A stretch of 64,000 nt of DNA from positions 12,651,700-12,715,699 of the forward strand of contig OW285191.1 in the NCBI GenBank assembly GCA_935421135.1, written 5' to 3'. How positions within the stretch are numbered: position 1 is the stretch's first letter; each line of letters opens with the position of its first letter. Both the position numbers and the translations under genes were made by a program. A model generated the notes under the pieces. It was not told the origin of the DNA and did not search any database. It was given only the letters and a program-made list of their open reading frames with translations. Shown in pieces: positions 1 to 12,264 of the stretch. This DNA is from Bugulina stolonifera. Its lineage: Eukaryota; Bryozoa; Gymnolaemata; Cheilostomatida; Bugulidae.

Positions 1-616
1 AAGGGTGGGGGATCCGTTACGCCCCACCACTTCATCAAGGCTGGATAGCTGGCTTTGCCACAGGAGAACAGCTTGTCTCCGCAGAGTTGGGTCTTCTTCG
101 TTAGACGCTGTCCCAGCGTGTCCCGACTCACGGAGCTTCTACCACACTTACAGTAGTAGTGAGCAAAGTGCTGCCAGGGATGGATGCACATCCGCTTCGC
201 CACTCCCTGGAACCCACAGCGTGTGCACTTGGAGGATGGTTGGCTCTCCCGGGTTAGCTGGTCTTTGGCTGCTTGAGTATCTGTAGTCACCCAATGGTGT
301 AGCGGTCTGGATGGATGGATAGCCAGCTGCTTTGTCGAGCGATTCAGCTTGACGCATGCTTTCTTCAGTGCAGGTGGAGGATGCGTTATAGCTGGAGAAG
401 TGGATGGCGGAGTACCTTCTGGAGTTAAAGTGGTCTGGAATGGAGACGCTGGGGTGGGGAAACTTACAACAGCAGAGTCGGTTGAGGCTAGTTCATCACC
501 ATGGCATAATTCAGTAGTTAGTTCTGCTCCTAGAGCATTGACGGAGAAACCCTCTTCGATCTCTGGTGGCCGTGGCCGAGCAGAGAGAGAAAGATTTATG
601 CCATTTCTCACTCAAT
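1..616 (-). pseudogene. Fragment A: zinc-finger ORF of the gag/zinc-finger LTR element
   Basis: Read on the minus strand, this stretch matches the middle of the zinc-finger protein of copy C (52,927-54,936). Shared blocks are TLTPEGTPPS, the first finger KCTRCGFQGVAKRMCIH, the second finger YYCKCGRSSVSRD, and the downstream ALMKWWGVTDPPP. The reading moves between frames, with at least one frameshift between the TLTPEGTPP block and the fingers, so it cannot be translated as it stands. The window edge cuts the 3' part. On the other side (617) it stops abruptly against a promoter-like block rather than continuing into a gag region. This is a decayed partial copy; homology to C is seen directly, function is not known. 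Confidence 0.7.
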
Positions 617-705
617 TGTAATGAAAATTTGCCCCTTGTACTAGGGAGAAGAGAAACTGTTATTGTTTGCCGGCTTTTTATATGCAGTTATCTCCCACGA
701 TGGTA
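617..705 (-). promoter_or_regulatory. 89-bp TATA-containing block, identical to 52,003-52,091
   Basis: On the minus strand this block contains TATAAAAAG, then a pyrimidine-rich start-like stretch, and ends TTTTCATTACA, directly next to the zinc-finger fragment A. The same 89 bases occur in the opposite orientation at 52,003-52,091 with no difference that I can see. The TATA box and the ATTACA end (compare the CCATTACA ends of LTRs in this window) suggest the 3' part of a short LTR or another mobile promoter. That interpretation is inference. Confidence 0.5.
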
Positions 706-2600
706 AAAAATACTTCGAGACAAATAATCATACAATGGCTTCTATGGTGTAATGGAGCTTCGTTCAAAGACAATGAAACCAACAACATGAGTTCCCTTGT
801 ATATTATGGGCCACAGCTTAAACACGCAGTTTGGAACTAGTTGGATGCCTATTGGTCCAAGATTACATTAGACAGCATACAACTCCAACCAACATTTTGT
901 TTAAAAGAAGACCAAGAATTACTATATAAAAAGATGGAAGTTTAAGACAATAAGGGCTTGGAAGTAAAACAAACCCAAATGGACAGACTATTAATTACAC
1001 AATATAATTTGGATAATTTGGATAATATTAATTGACTGAGTTGTATGCTGTCCTTAGCCTTACTGCCAAGGTGTAATATATAGGATATGATATAGGTGTA
1101 GTTTATACACGTACATGTGTATGATAGTAATATTTGACCAAGGTGTATGCTACATGTAACTTATATTGGTTACCAAGTGTTATGTAACATATTATTAGTG
1201 AGTTGGGATTAATTAGACCGAATTTTAGAGAACAACTTTTACTAAATATATTTTACATACTACAGGAGGCATCATGGCTACAATAATGTGTTAAAAATAG
1301 AACTTAAGCATTTGCACATGTTACATAAGTATTAAAAGATATTGAAAATAATATACCCCTAATTAACAAGAAAGAAATATAAGTGTAAATGCATGGCTGA
1401 ATGCAACAACTTACTATGTAGCTGTGGAGGTGTTTCTAAAAGAATAGAATAGTAGTTAGAGAAGTACACGTTGTTATAGTGTGGGTATCCAATACTAAAC
1501 TGGGTACTGAACCTAAGTTTTCGCTCAGTTTTATAGTAGTAGTATATTTATAGCGTCTAAAAATAACCTAAGAAACTGATTGGACGGTGTAGTGTCCGAA
1601 ATCGGCAAAAAACACATAATTAAAACTTCAGACTTTTTCCGTCAGAAGACGCAGAATTAAATTGTAAACCAGATTATGGTGCTGGGTGGAGATGGGTTCA
1701 AACCAACCAATTGACGTAAGCATGACCAGGCACAGGCGGTCAGACAAAAAAACAAGCGTTACAAACAATGTTTTAGTGGTTAATTAAACGTCAGCGTTAT
1801 GATGCATATCCTGGTACAGGCTTGAATAAGTATTACAATAATGTATGCCTAATCCTGGTACAGGCTATAATGTGGAAATGACCAGGCAAATTAATATGTG
1901 AAAGCTACTTACAGAGTAAAAACGACAACATCAGATCTTACAAAATATAAAAACCATACTAATGATTAAAAAGTTCATGTGCAAATGTGTTGAAAACAAT
2001 AATGTGAGATGCCATAATCTATAGTATTCTAATGTAGTAGCAAGCGCTATAGACTATATGTCCAATGTAATAAGTCAATGTTAGTAGACCCTTATACAAT
2101 TATGGCTAAATGTTTGTTAAAACGCTATAAATATATAGCCGCTGGCTTAATTGTCATTATTTGACATAAATGATGCAGCACATTTCTGTGATAGATATTC
2201 TATAGCAGATGTATAATCTGACTAATATCACCATTTTTTTCATTCACATCATGCATGACAAGTTAGGCTGACATCAAATTTTTACACGCGTGAGACAACC
2301 TTCACCAACTCTGCAAAAATGTCTTTTAACAATGAGCACCACACCTTATGAGCCGTCTGCTGTAGGCACAGCGATCTCAGTTACATGTAGTTACAGACTA
2401 AACTGAAGAAAATGTCTTGCTTCAAGTACAAGTACATGTTCTAGGTTGCTACTAATACTAGTACACAGAGTTGTTTGCCCGCACAAAACTAGTGAAGACA
2501 GGTTAGGTCTCAGACTAAGGCAACCATGATGTCTCAGAAGTGTGAAGATAATAATATAAGATAAAACAATAGAATATCATATAACAAAAGACGAAACGGT
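706..2600. other. AT-rich stretch with no recognisable gene
   Basis: No long ORF, splice-bounded exon with family similarity, or terminal-repeat structure could be identified. Short CpG-poor AT-rich sequence dominates. It may be intergenic or intronic DNA, or an old repeat not otherwise represented in this window. Confidence 0.4.
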
Positions 2601-3085
2601 CTGCGGTCTGCGGTCTACGGTCTGCGGTTAACGGTCTACCATCCTCCAATCAGATATGGGATCAAAAATAGGGATGATTAATATATGTCGCAATGCTCCC
2701 GGTCCGGATCTCGGCTCCGGGTGGTACTAGGACCTTAGGACCGGGTCCCCTGGTATCGCTGCCGGGCGGGTCCCTGGCCTTAGGTCCTTGGATCCTACCT
2801 AGGGTGAGGTGGGTGCTCGACCCACCCCACCCGCCGGATGGGTGTTGGAACTCGGGCTATGCCGGCAGTGAGGATCTCCTAGACCCGTGATTTATATATG
2901 TTACAATGCTGCCCGTCAGAATCACGGCTCCGGGTGGTGCTAGGACCTTGGGACTGGGTCCACCGACATCGCTGCTGGAGCGGGTCCGTAGCCTTAGGCC
3001 CTCAACCCTTACCCAGGGCGGGGTGGGTACCCGACCCACCCCACTGGACACATTGGTTTGGAACTCGGGCTATCTACTTGGAGTT
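2601..3085. repeat. GC-rich tandem pair, about 205-bp unit, after a CGGTCT simple repeat
   Basis: Two similar units lie head to tail, about 2,685-2,890 and 2,893-3,085. Each begins near ATATATGT, continues with CGGCTCCGGGTGGT, then ACTAGGACCTT or GCTAGGACCTT, contains CGACCCACCCCAC or a variant, and ends GAACTCGGGCTAT. They form a GC-rich island in AT-rich surroundings and are preceded by a run of CGGTCTGCGGTCTA-like repeats (2,600-2,640). ORFs across them are frame-promiscuous by-products of high GC. Family not recognised. Confidence 0.6.
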
Positions 3086-4641
3086 GTCTTCTTAATGCAG
3101 GGGAGCACAACTCCTCATGTGGTCATTGTAACATGCCTGTGCCACCAGAGGTCCTGTACATGCATGACAACAGTACATGAACACAAGCCATCATTACACG
3201 CGAGCGAAGCGAGCAACTAATGCAGTGAGACTTGCGTTGCAGACCAAGCACGAAGTGCTTGTTAATTTAAATTGTTGCAATTAGTTTAGAGGCTGTCACA
3301 TAACTCACATTACACATACTGACTGTTTGTAACCAATCTGGTCACTGTTGTTTTTTGAGGCGATTTATTAAAGACCATGAAGGAAAATTAATTACTATCT
3401 CTGATACTGTGTATGACCATGAGATACTACATGTATATTCTATCTATTTACTATCTATTGCCAAACAAACAAAAGTTCTTCATTTATATAGTTGGAGAGA
3501 CTAAGCTTTCATAGCATTAAAAACAAGATAGCTCCAAAGCAATATATATCATATAAACATTTGATGTACAAGCTGCTACCTTGGTAGTCAGCTTATATGT
3601 CCATAATAATCAATTCAGGGGCGGTTGTAGGAAAAATTTCAACATCAGTCTACTTTCAAGAAATCATGGATTTCACGTGTCTGAGTTAGTTAATACAAGA
3701 TAAGTGTGAAACATGAACATGCATGGGTACAGTCTACACACATAACATGACTATTACAGCACTATACATTGACTGTCTGCCTGAGCAGGTAAATAGAAAA
3801 TTAATTGAAGCCTGGATATGCATAGTATTAATAGTTTACAGAGCACAGCTAGTATTGCATGCTTGATTGAACACACGCCTAGGATGGGTGGGTGCCTATA
3901 GCAGCCCCTGAATAATCATCAAATAGCAAATGAAAATTATTATTGATTAAAGTTCCAAACCGGGAGGGCTTGCAGGAGCTTGGGAGTTTGCAGGAGATTA
4001 ATTGAGAAAACAAGAGGGTCCCGGTGAAGCCGGGAGAGTTGTTATGTATGATTCACATCTAGCCTGCTATATGTATAAAACTTGCAGATAATTATAGAAA
4101 GCTGTTTACTTCTGACATTGTCATGGGCAGAATTGACTATTTTTTCATTCGCAATTCTAGGCTGGCAAAGAAGCAATAAAATTAGATCTAGCTGCAAAAT
4201 TTTGTTATATTTATGGAAAAAACATCTACTATTCAACAGAAAGTAGACCACTGCTTTATTGTTTTGCAAATATAAACCACATAAGAGATTGAATGATTCA
4301 ACAGTTTGTTCTTTTTTGTGGCGTCTGGAATGTTAAGAATCCCTATGTTGCTGCTGCTGTTATGTTTCTCTGTGCTAACTATGTATCCCTTTACTTCAGT
4401 GTCTTATGTAACATGATTCGGTATACGTTAAAATTTTCTCACTAGTATATCGCTGTGTGCATAAAGTAAATGGGCTTCTTGTGAGAGTGCATGTATCAAT
4501 TACGCATCGCTGTTCTCAAAGAAAGCTAAGAGCAAAAGTTACTGGTGATTATCTCAAGAATTTGGCACCTAGTAATAAATACATGTATGCATGTGCACAA
4601 TAGTATGCATTGTGTGCATACTGAACATAATATCTGTCCGC
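3086..4641. other. No recognisable gene
   Basis: AT-rich sequence without convincing exons. The only longer ORF here (4,042-4,269, minus) is low complexity and hydrophobic and shows no family motif. Confidence 0.35.
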
Positions 4642-5160
4642 AGTATTCGAAGTGGAACAAATGAGGTGGGTACATGGTGCATACAGAAAATGTTTGAGAA
4701 ATTTGGATTTGTCTCCCTTGTTTTCCTGTGAATATAAAAATGTTATATATTTGTGGGTAAACAGTATACTTAAGACTTGCAAACATAAAAACGTTTGCCA
4801 CACATATTATCACCTATTTGTCATGTGTTATTTTGCAAAACCTACTAATATCAAAATGGAAAATACTTTAGAAACTCATTTGATTCAAATATTAAATGGA
4901 ATAGGTTTGCCACCTCTCAATGTTTTAAGTGAGGCAGCCTGACTGGCTGCAGTCAGTAAGGGTTCTGTACCTTTACTAAAACAACTAACTGACTAGCTAA
5001 TGTACTAATCGGCTGCAAATGGAAGCAGATTAGCTCAAATGCTATTGAAATAAGCGTTGATATTTTCACTGCTTGTCCTCATATGAGGGTACACGCCTGC
5101 TGGCCATGTACCCACTAAAATTGAGGTGGGTACACACAGTATACTCCCGTATAACCACAC
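4642..5160 (-). mobile_element. Long, older copy of the MITE at 31,001-31,183
   Basis: The left end (AGTATTCGAAGTGGAACAAA, then TGAGGTGGGTAC) and right end (TTGAGGTGGGTACACA, then ATACTCCCGTATAACCAC) are reverse complements of the two ends of the 183-bp element at 31,001-31,183. The interior is about 330 bp longer. Parts of that interior (for example AAATGTTATATATTTGTGG near 4,738 and the GTTTGCCACACAT region near 4,793) recur at 47,858 and 48,505, so the family also has further relatives. No target-site duplication is visible, which fits an old insertion. Non-autonomous. Confidence 0.5.
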
Positions 5161-5761
5161 ATCGAACACTGTCCCCAAAGCTGTGGTTTGAAAGGGTTCG
5201 GAAAAGCTTCGGAATGGGTTGAACTGCCTCAGAATAGCTATGGTTGGAACTTTTTCACCAGGCTGTGATTACAGACTTGGGCAGAGATTGGAGGCAAGGT
5301 TTGGGGAGACGGCAAGCATTAGTCATCCGGAGCGAGGGACTGGAGGAGAGAGTCAGTGAAGAGGCGCGCTAGTCATTTCATTACTAGCGGCTGCTGGTTT
5401 TTTACTAGCGTTGGGTGGATTTGCTTTGCACATGCATTTAGTTTGTTCTATATTTTTAAAAAAATTGAATGAAGCTGAGGTTGTCAATTAACCTTTGGTT
5501 TAATTCAGATTTTTAAATACTCATGGAAAAACTGAATTGAACAGAAAATTAAATACTCACTTTTAGAAATTGTTGCACTCTGCTTTGAAATGTAATGGCG
5601 GACATTTTCATTTTGCTTCAAGTGGAAGACTCCCCAAGGCTGTGTAGTCCTCCTGAGTTGTCATCTCTTGTATAGATGGGGAAATATAATTGGAAACCAG
5701 TTATGCTAATTTTAGCTATCTATTTCTCTTTTGACAGTCATAGTGTTGTACCCAAGTATAT
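5161..5761. repeat. Dispersed repeat related to 47,910-48,005
   Basis: About 5,620-5,755 (CAAGTGGAAGACTCCCC ... GAAATATAATTGGAAACCA ... TATTTCTCTT) matches 47,910-48,000 in the same orientation. No coding capacity is apparent. Element B begins immediately after it. Confidence 0.45.
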
Positions 5762-6832
5762 TGTAGTAGCCAGACATACTACTAACACTACAGTAACTTA
5801 AATCATCACATTCTACCTGTAGCTATAATGTATAATGACTGCATTATTTATATAATGTACCTTATCCATTGTAACTTGCAATTTACTATGCATAACTGCC
5901 TTTTTATACCTATGTAATGGAGGCCGAGGTCTCAGATTTGGTTACAATTAATTTCGCATATGCATCTTAAGCATCTTTTGTAAAAGGCCAATCCTAGTTA
6001 AGTCGAGTCTCGTCCACATGCAGACATCTTGTTGCCCAATTTCCGGACATCACTACATCGTCCTTTTACCAGAAACTTTTACCGGAGGTCTATAAGTATA
6101 TGAAGTGTGTGCTTTTGTATTGTGCAGTCAGTTGATGCTTGGATCTCAATAAAAACACATCTATACTACTTCTACAGAGTTTTCTCTCGTAGCTAAGATT
6201 AGTTCCAGCTCTTGGTCCCATCGGACCTTGATGCCCGAACTATCTACTAGGATTGAACATATTCTTTCTCAAAAACAAGTCTAAGCATTGACTTGGGACC
6301 TAAGTGGGTCATCTTGGTTAATTTCTATAATCACAAGTACTGTTTGTTACATATGTAATATAGGAGGCCTAGCACCACTCATAGGCTCTTTTCACTTGCA
6401 CTATTGGATCAACACTCTACCCAGCAGACGCAAAAAAACATTACATTGGTGGCAGTGGTGGGACTTTAAAATCGTAATCTCACAGAAGTAGAAGGAAGGC
6501 GACATCGGACTCGGACCCAGGAACTTTATTTACAAGAACAAAAGTGTCCATTGACCCTTGTGGTTCTGCAGATGTAGACTGAGCCAATTTCCACCTTCAA
6601 GACTTTAACAATGTCAGACTTGGACCTGGAAACCTTATGTACGAGAATAAAGTGTCTATTGACCCTCGTCGTTCTGCAGATGCAGACTAAGCCAACATTG
6701 ATGCCCAAGGCTTCAACTAAGGGACTGACCCCGAATCCTCAAAGATCGAACAGTACCCTGTGACTACATCGGACACAGCCCTCAGGCCCACCTCACAGAA
6801 CAATAGTTACCACCAAGGCTAAACCTAGCAAC

Positions 6833-8100
6833 ATGGAACGGATAAAGGATCTGTTCCAGCAGATAATGTACCAGACTGAACATGACCCTAGCTTATGATG
6901 GACAAGAGGACGTAGAGCTCTTCATAAAGAAGTTCATAACGATAGCAGACAGATGCGAAAGAAGTGCTAGAGCACGCCTGGTGCAGCTACATGCGGCACT
7001 ACAAAGGCCCACACTAGAGTGTGGCCGACCTAGCATAGTGGACGAGATATTCTCACTGTTGCGGGATAAGTACAGATTGACCGCCCGAGAGACCCGGTGG
7101 ATATTGACTTCCCTCTGCCAAGAAGCTCACACTTCACTCAGAAGTTATGCTAACCTTGTCCACCGACTCATGGTCAAAACTTTTGAAGGAGCACCACCTG
7201 TATCTTTAGAGGAATGGACGCTGGAGAAGTTCTGTATCACAGTCTATGATACCAGACTACAACGGTACTATACTCAATACAGCCCAATGATTTTTATGAT
7301 GCTGTGGAAGCCAGAATCAAATTCCAGAAGGCCAGCAGCAAACACTTCCCTCCAACACTGTGATCCAACTTGACGACCTCATCTACAGAGCCCCCATCAG
7401 CTTTAGTAAAACAGCTTGCAGAAGAGCGAGCTGATGGTTCGACAAGGACATACCACAGTAGAGGACGAGAACCTTACTACTCAAGAGGAGAACATCAGGA
7501 GGTCCGACTTTGAGACCGGAACTCAAGTCATGGCTAGCAACCAACCCAGTCAAAGGCTGAAGAAGCAAATAAGCTGTTTCCAAAATCCAGAGCCGACCCT
7601 AAGTGGCCCGCCTGGTACATCTAATTCACTATTGGATCCCAAGGCTCTAGCTACAAACAGATCGGACCTTCAGATACAACAAAAGATTCCGAAAACAGCC
7701 AAAACCAATGCGGTGGATGACATGTCTTTTAGAGAACTGCTAGACGATAGAGCAAAAGTCCATGTATTATGAACCGACCCAGAACAGGCCACGCTGAGTC
7801 GGATAAAGGACGAGCCACTGGACCTCTCAAAAGAAGTCGAAGTCTCCGAATCTCGAATGAACTCAGGTGACGCCATACATCACGTGATCAGTTCAATAAA
7901 AGCCATTCCAGTGGAAAAGGAACAGTCTATATTCCTTCCAGTGCAAACTCAAAGAGCAACTAGCTTTTCATCGGAATCTCGTAATGCCGAAGGAAATTGA
8001 CTAAAGACAAAGATTGCCGAAGAATCGAATTCCCAGAATGCGGAAGAAAAGCAATTGAAGGCAGAAAATGCTGAGTTCTCGTGCTTAGACAAGGAATTAA
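6833..8100 (+). pseudogene. Gag-like region of element B (broken)
   Basis: Start MERIKDLFQQIMYQ aligns with the start of copy C (MDRIRNLLQQVMYQ). A frameshift near 6,880 leads into the frame read from 6,882, with the shared blocks YDGQEDVELFIKKF, RLVQLHAALQ, ECGRPSIVDEIFSLLR, ARETRWILTSLCQEAHTSLR, TFEGAPPVSLEEWTLEKFC and LQRYYTQYSP. These recur in elements C and D, which marks a common Gag-like capsid region. More frameshifts follow near 7,300. After about 7,400 similarity is patchy until a charged stretch near 8,000 that matches C. No zinc knuckle or protease is seen. The region ends where the TTAA element inserts. Confidence 0.65.
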
Positions 8101-9792
8101 GGTTACATGTATGTAACTGAGGTCTGAATTTTCTTTCGAAATTTTTCCCACATATTTAACCATGTCTGAAAGGGCCTGAACAGCTTTCAGTGTTAGCATT
8201 AAGTAACATTACAGGGGATCAAAAACCGAAAACAGCGCTATGAAGTTTGCCTGCTGTTACTGGAATGATTTATTTTTCAGTTAAATTATTGCATAATATT
8301 GTTGAATATGCATGAATGTTTACCTAAGCTAGTGTTATGAAGAGATAAAATAAAATAATGGCCTCCCAGAACTTTTTCTTATGCTGCTTTTTTGCCTGTC
8401 AACCCTTATCCAAGTTTTGTCTTATTTGTAGAATAAATTATTTTCCATAAGGTAAACTAGCATGTGCAGGTGTTTCTATAAGTGTTTAGGAATAGGTAGG
8501 ATAGTATTAGACTGCAGGGCACGCATATCATGTGAAATTATCCTCTCTTGATTTTGGCCAATTTACGTTGTTGCATTATCCACAATACTTTGGCGTCAAC
8601 TATCTCACTTTACTTTGCAGTAGTAGCCAATTTATTAATAGTTTTAGCTCAATTGAAGCATGAAGAAGCGGGCTTGTCTTTGATTAGTTATTTGGCTTTG
8701 TGGATGCTTCAAAAACTCTGGGAAATCCCTTTTTTGAACCACTATCAAAATTAAAATTAGCAACTTTTGGCGGCAACTACAGCAAAATAGAGCAGCATTT
8801 GCTCAGATATCTACTCAAATTCATTTTCAGCAACCTTTCACCATGGGGGCTACATATAAACAAATCCTTAATAATTCAAATAAAGCTCTTAATAAAGTAG
8901 ATTTACAATACTTGTTCAAGTTTGAGAAAATAAAATAATAATTTGCTAATTTAATTTGACATGCAGCTATTTAAAAAAAGCTCTACAGTTTAAAAGGTTT
9001 TATAGTACTGGTGGAATGATATTCCATTGCAATGTTACTAAATATTGAACATCCACTCATCCTAATGCTGCTAACTGGTTTAAAAACGATCAACTTTTCT
9101 ATTTCTCATAGTCATTTTGTTTTTATGAATGAAGGTAGGCGGAGCTTCCGGAACCTGTCAGTTGCTTGGCAACAAGGTTTTCCCTTAATTAAAAGGTGGG
9201 ATAACTCCTAGTAAACTGCGCATATACTTGCCATTTAGTCCATCACAGAGCTGCGCACTGTACATGTAATTATTCAAATATAAAATCTAGGATCAAATCA
9301 TTGTTTTTTTTGCATATTTTGTTTTGTGTTGGCTTTTAGACTGCCACTAGCTGCTGCTAAACAACCCAGCAAACATATCTAGTAGAATAACTGCCCTTAT
9401 TCTTTCCTAGAATAGTGGATATATGTATTTTATAAGAATATAGACCACACATACTGTGTGTTTTGCATGGGATATTACATATACAAAAACAGAAAAAAAC
9501 TTGTTAAAACATGCACTATATGTTAGCCATACACCATGTAGTACTATGTCAATGAGACTGATTATTCTTCTGCATCTGTAACATTGTGTCATGCCTTCAC
9601 GACGGAGTTCCCTGTCTAACAATTTCATTCATAAAATTGGAGCTGTAGTAAGCGGACCCCAAAATTACTATGGGCCATAACTTAAAAAATATTTCTTAGA
9701 CCTTGCCAATTTTTTTCTTATGCTTTTCCAGGTAGTAATGCCTATATAGTGTTAAAAGGAATTTTATTTGTGAGAACCCCAGTTACATAACC
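8101..9792. mobile_element. TTAA-type non-autonomous DNA transposon inside element B
   Basis: Element B is interrupted between 8,097-8,100 (TTAA) and 9,793-9,796 (TTAA). The ends are imperfect inverted repeats: left GGTTACATGTATGTAACTGA, right (reverse complement) GGTTATGTAACTGGGG. The homology of B to copy C stops at the left TTAA and resumes beyond the right one. TTAA duplications are known for piggyBac and Kolobok superfamilies. There is no transposase ORF in the 1,692 bp; the short ORFs inside are unrelated. Family assignment is inference. Confidence 0.65.
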
Positions 9793-9829
9793 TTAAACAA
9801 AGCAGTTGCTGCAAAACCAATATCAATTC

Positions 9830-11454
9830 AAAGACAACATGCTAATCTCTTGGCCAGTATAAATAAGATGACCCCACGGCGAGTTTTCCTTTTTTGCCCA
9901 GCTCTCAGCAGTTATACACGTATCAGCTCAGCTCTTCAGATGATAACACACGCATGCCAGTCAAGCTCACTTTTCGAAGCTAGGTATTCAACTCCAACTC
10001 CACTCAGCATGACTAGTGAAGGTAAGCAAATTCCTATACCAAAGGAACCATATAAAACTAAGCAGGTAGTAGCAGCTAGTCAATCTCCGCCTGTGGGAAT
10101 GTCAGAAATGAATTCCACTTCTCTCCTTACTCTGCATTGTCCAGTAGGGACCAAAAGAGATTCCTCTGAACATTCCCTAAAGATTGGACAAGATTTCGAG
10201 GATGGTGAAGGTGCTATAGACAACTTGCATGTTGTAGGTTTTTCACCAATAGCGTCGCCTGCCCGACAGACCTTAACACTTGAAGAAACCCCTCTTACAG
10301 CTTCTCTAAAAATCACTGCTACTCTTAGACAGGCCAGCATCAAGCTACATTATCTTATAGACAGATTACTTGCCAAACAGACTTCGATAGCTGGAGTAAC
10401 TCACCCATGGGTCAGTCGGGCCACCCAGAAGGCTCCGGATGACCTGACAGCCAGAAGTACACCAGCTTCCAAATGTGCCAAATGCGGTTTCCAGGGAGTT
10501 GCTAAATGACTCAGGATTAACATATAGCAGCCCTTTGCCACGTATTACTGTTGGTGTGAACAGAGTTCTGTTCTCTGCGGAGATTGACTCTCTCTCACGG
10601 ATGCCAGCAGCTACAATGCCCTCATGAAGTGGTGAGGAGCGGAGGATCCTGCACCTTTTCTACAGTGAACTCCCACCATGGATGGTCATATGGGAATAAA
10701 AAAAACCTGCATTCCTGCCCAATGCATGCTCCATGTGCAAAAAGCCTTCTAAGCGCCAGTCCAGTCCCAGTCCTAGTCCACCCCCTGAACCGACACCTGA
10801 ATCTGCTCCCGCTGACGCATCATCCTTCTCAACTGATACCTCCTCACCAACGCATTCACCAGCCAGGAGACCAACCCCCAGTACTCCTTCAGTCAAGGAT
10901 ACCGCCATAGGTAGGCGTGGTCCCCCTCCCACTTGGAAGAAACATCAGGCTCCCCGTAGGAACATGCCAGCATCTCCTTAAGCTGCTCCACAACAAGAGG
11001 GCTCCCCACCAAAGACCATCTACAGAGCCGTCTCTCCAGAGCTGCAGATTGGGCCCCTGCTAATCCAACCTACTCTAGAGGTCTCTTTGAATGGCTGTCC
11101 TCTCCTGCCAACCACTCCTCTTCACCTTGGTGTACCTCCTGCTTCTGATGACCCTTCTAGGCGTCCAGATTCTCCCAAGGACTCTCCTGATCCCGACGCC
11201 GAGGTAAAAAGCAGATCGCAGCCATCGAGCCCCGAATGCACCGCCTCTCCAGTTGCCAGCAGTTAGGCGAATCCCTCTACCAGCAGTTGGAGCCTCTCTA
11301 TGCCAGTGCGATTGCACTACAGAAGTTGGCTGGACAGTATCTAGATTGCACCCGACGGTTAAGGCTAGTGAAAGCTGAGTTAGCCACAGTAGCCCGAGAG
11401 ACTACTTTCTATCCAAACATTCTAGCCTTAACACTAGGAACCGACATGGCCTAG
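9830..11454 (+). pseudogene. Zinc-finger ORF of element B (broken)
   Basis: The segment 9,850-10,509 aligns with the copy C protein: TLTLEETPLTASLKI, IKLHYLIDRL, HPWVSRATQKAPDDLTA, then the start of finger 1, KCAKCGFQGVAK, followed by a stop at 10,507-10,509. Beyond it the second-finger region (YYCWCEQSSV) is damaged. A proline/serine-rich linker follows at 10,733-10,981 (SPSPSPPPEPTPESAPADA). The C-terminal region (11,236-11,454) contains LSSCQQLGESLYQQLEPLYA and a leucine-rich segment ending LTLGTDMA, matching the C terminus of copy C. At least three stops or frameshifts break it. Domain order is the same as in C, which supports one ancestral protein. Confidence 0.7.
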
Positions 11455-12264
11455 TATGAGGGGGCTGTGTAGGGGCCAGGCAGTAATGATAGACATAGCC
11501 ATCTCTTGCCATATCACTACGGTCATCGTTATTTACATATAACTATTGTGTATAATCACTGTATTGTCTACATACCATATCTTGTACCTTACAACATATT
11601 ATTATAGATTACTATGTATAATTGCCTTTTTATACTCATGTAAATGGGGCCGATGTCTCAGATGTTGTTGTAATTAATTTTGCATATGATTTGCATCATT
11701 TTAAGCATATTATACTATAGTACCATCGGCCCTCGGCCATCTGACTACCATCTTGTTGCGCAATTTCCAGACCATCCTACATCGTCCTTTTACCGGAAGT
11801 TTAAAACTATATAAAGCGAATGTTTTATGCTGTTGTTGTTCAGTTGATGCCCGGATCTCAATAAAGAAACATCTATATTGCTTATACAGAGTCTTCTCTC
11901 ATAGTTATGGTTAGTTCCAGCTGATAAGGTCCATTGGACCTTGATGCCCGAACAACCTACTAGGACTGAACATACTCTTTCTCAAGTATAGCACATAAGC
12001 ATTGACTTGGGACCTTATGGGTCGCCTTGGTTAGCTAAATAACTGCAAGTACTGTTCGATCTTTCATGTAATACAGAAATTCTAGAACCACTCATAGGCT
12101 CTTCTACTTTTCATGGGATGGCTTAGTACACATTGCTAACACAGCTATACATGTAATTAGTGCGAGCTGAAAGCTAGTTCGCACATTGGAAACGTAGTGA
12201 TTGATGCTGATGACAGTTACCAATTTTAATCTCCATAATATGCTGCTAATTTTATTTGCTTCAG

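Larger units (their letters stand above)
5762..12115 (+). mobile_element. Element B: gag/zinc-finger LTR element without pol
   Basis: The 5' LTR is 5,762-6,445 (TGTAGTAGCC ... AACATTACA). One base later comes a primer-binding site, 6,447-6,464, TGGTGGCAGTGGTGGGAC, matching the 3' end of a tRNA-Leu (complement of ATCCCACCGCTGCCA-CCA) with two transitions. A gag-like ORF starts at 6,833. A zinc-finger/coiled-coil ORF ends at 11,454, and a polypurine tract GAGGGGGCT precedes the 3' LTR beginning TGTAGGGG at 11,468. The 3' LTR follows the 5' LTR until about 12,080-12,115 and then loses recognisable similarity. LTRs carry TATA-like and AATAAA signals. No RT, RNase H, protease or integrase is present. 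A TTAA-type transposon occupies 8,101-9,792. It is the most decayed of the three copies. Confidence 0.8.

Noticed and set aside
2693..3220. Proline/glycine-rich ORFs
   Set aside because: By-products of the GC-rich tandem pair; frames are not conserved between the two units.
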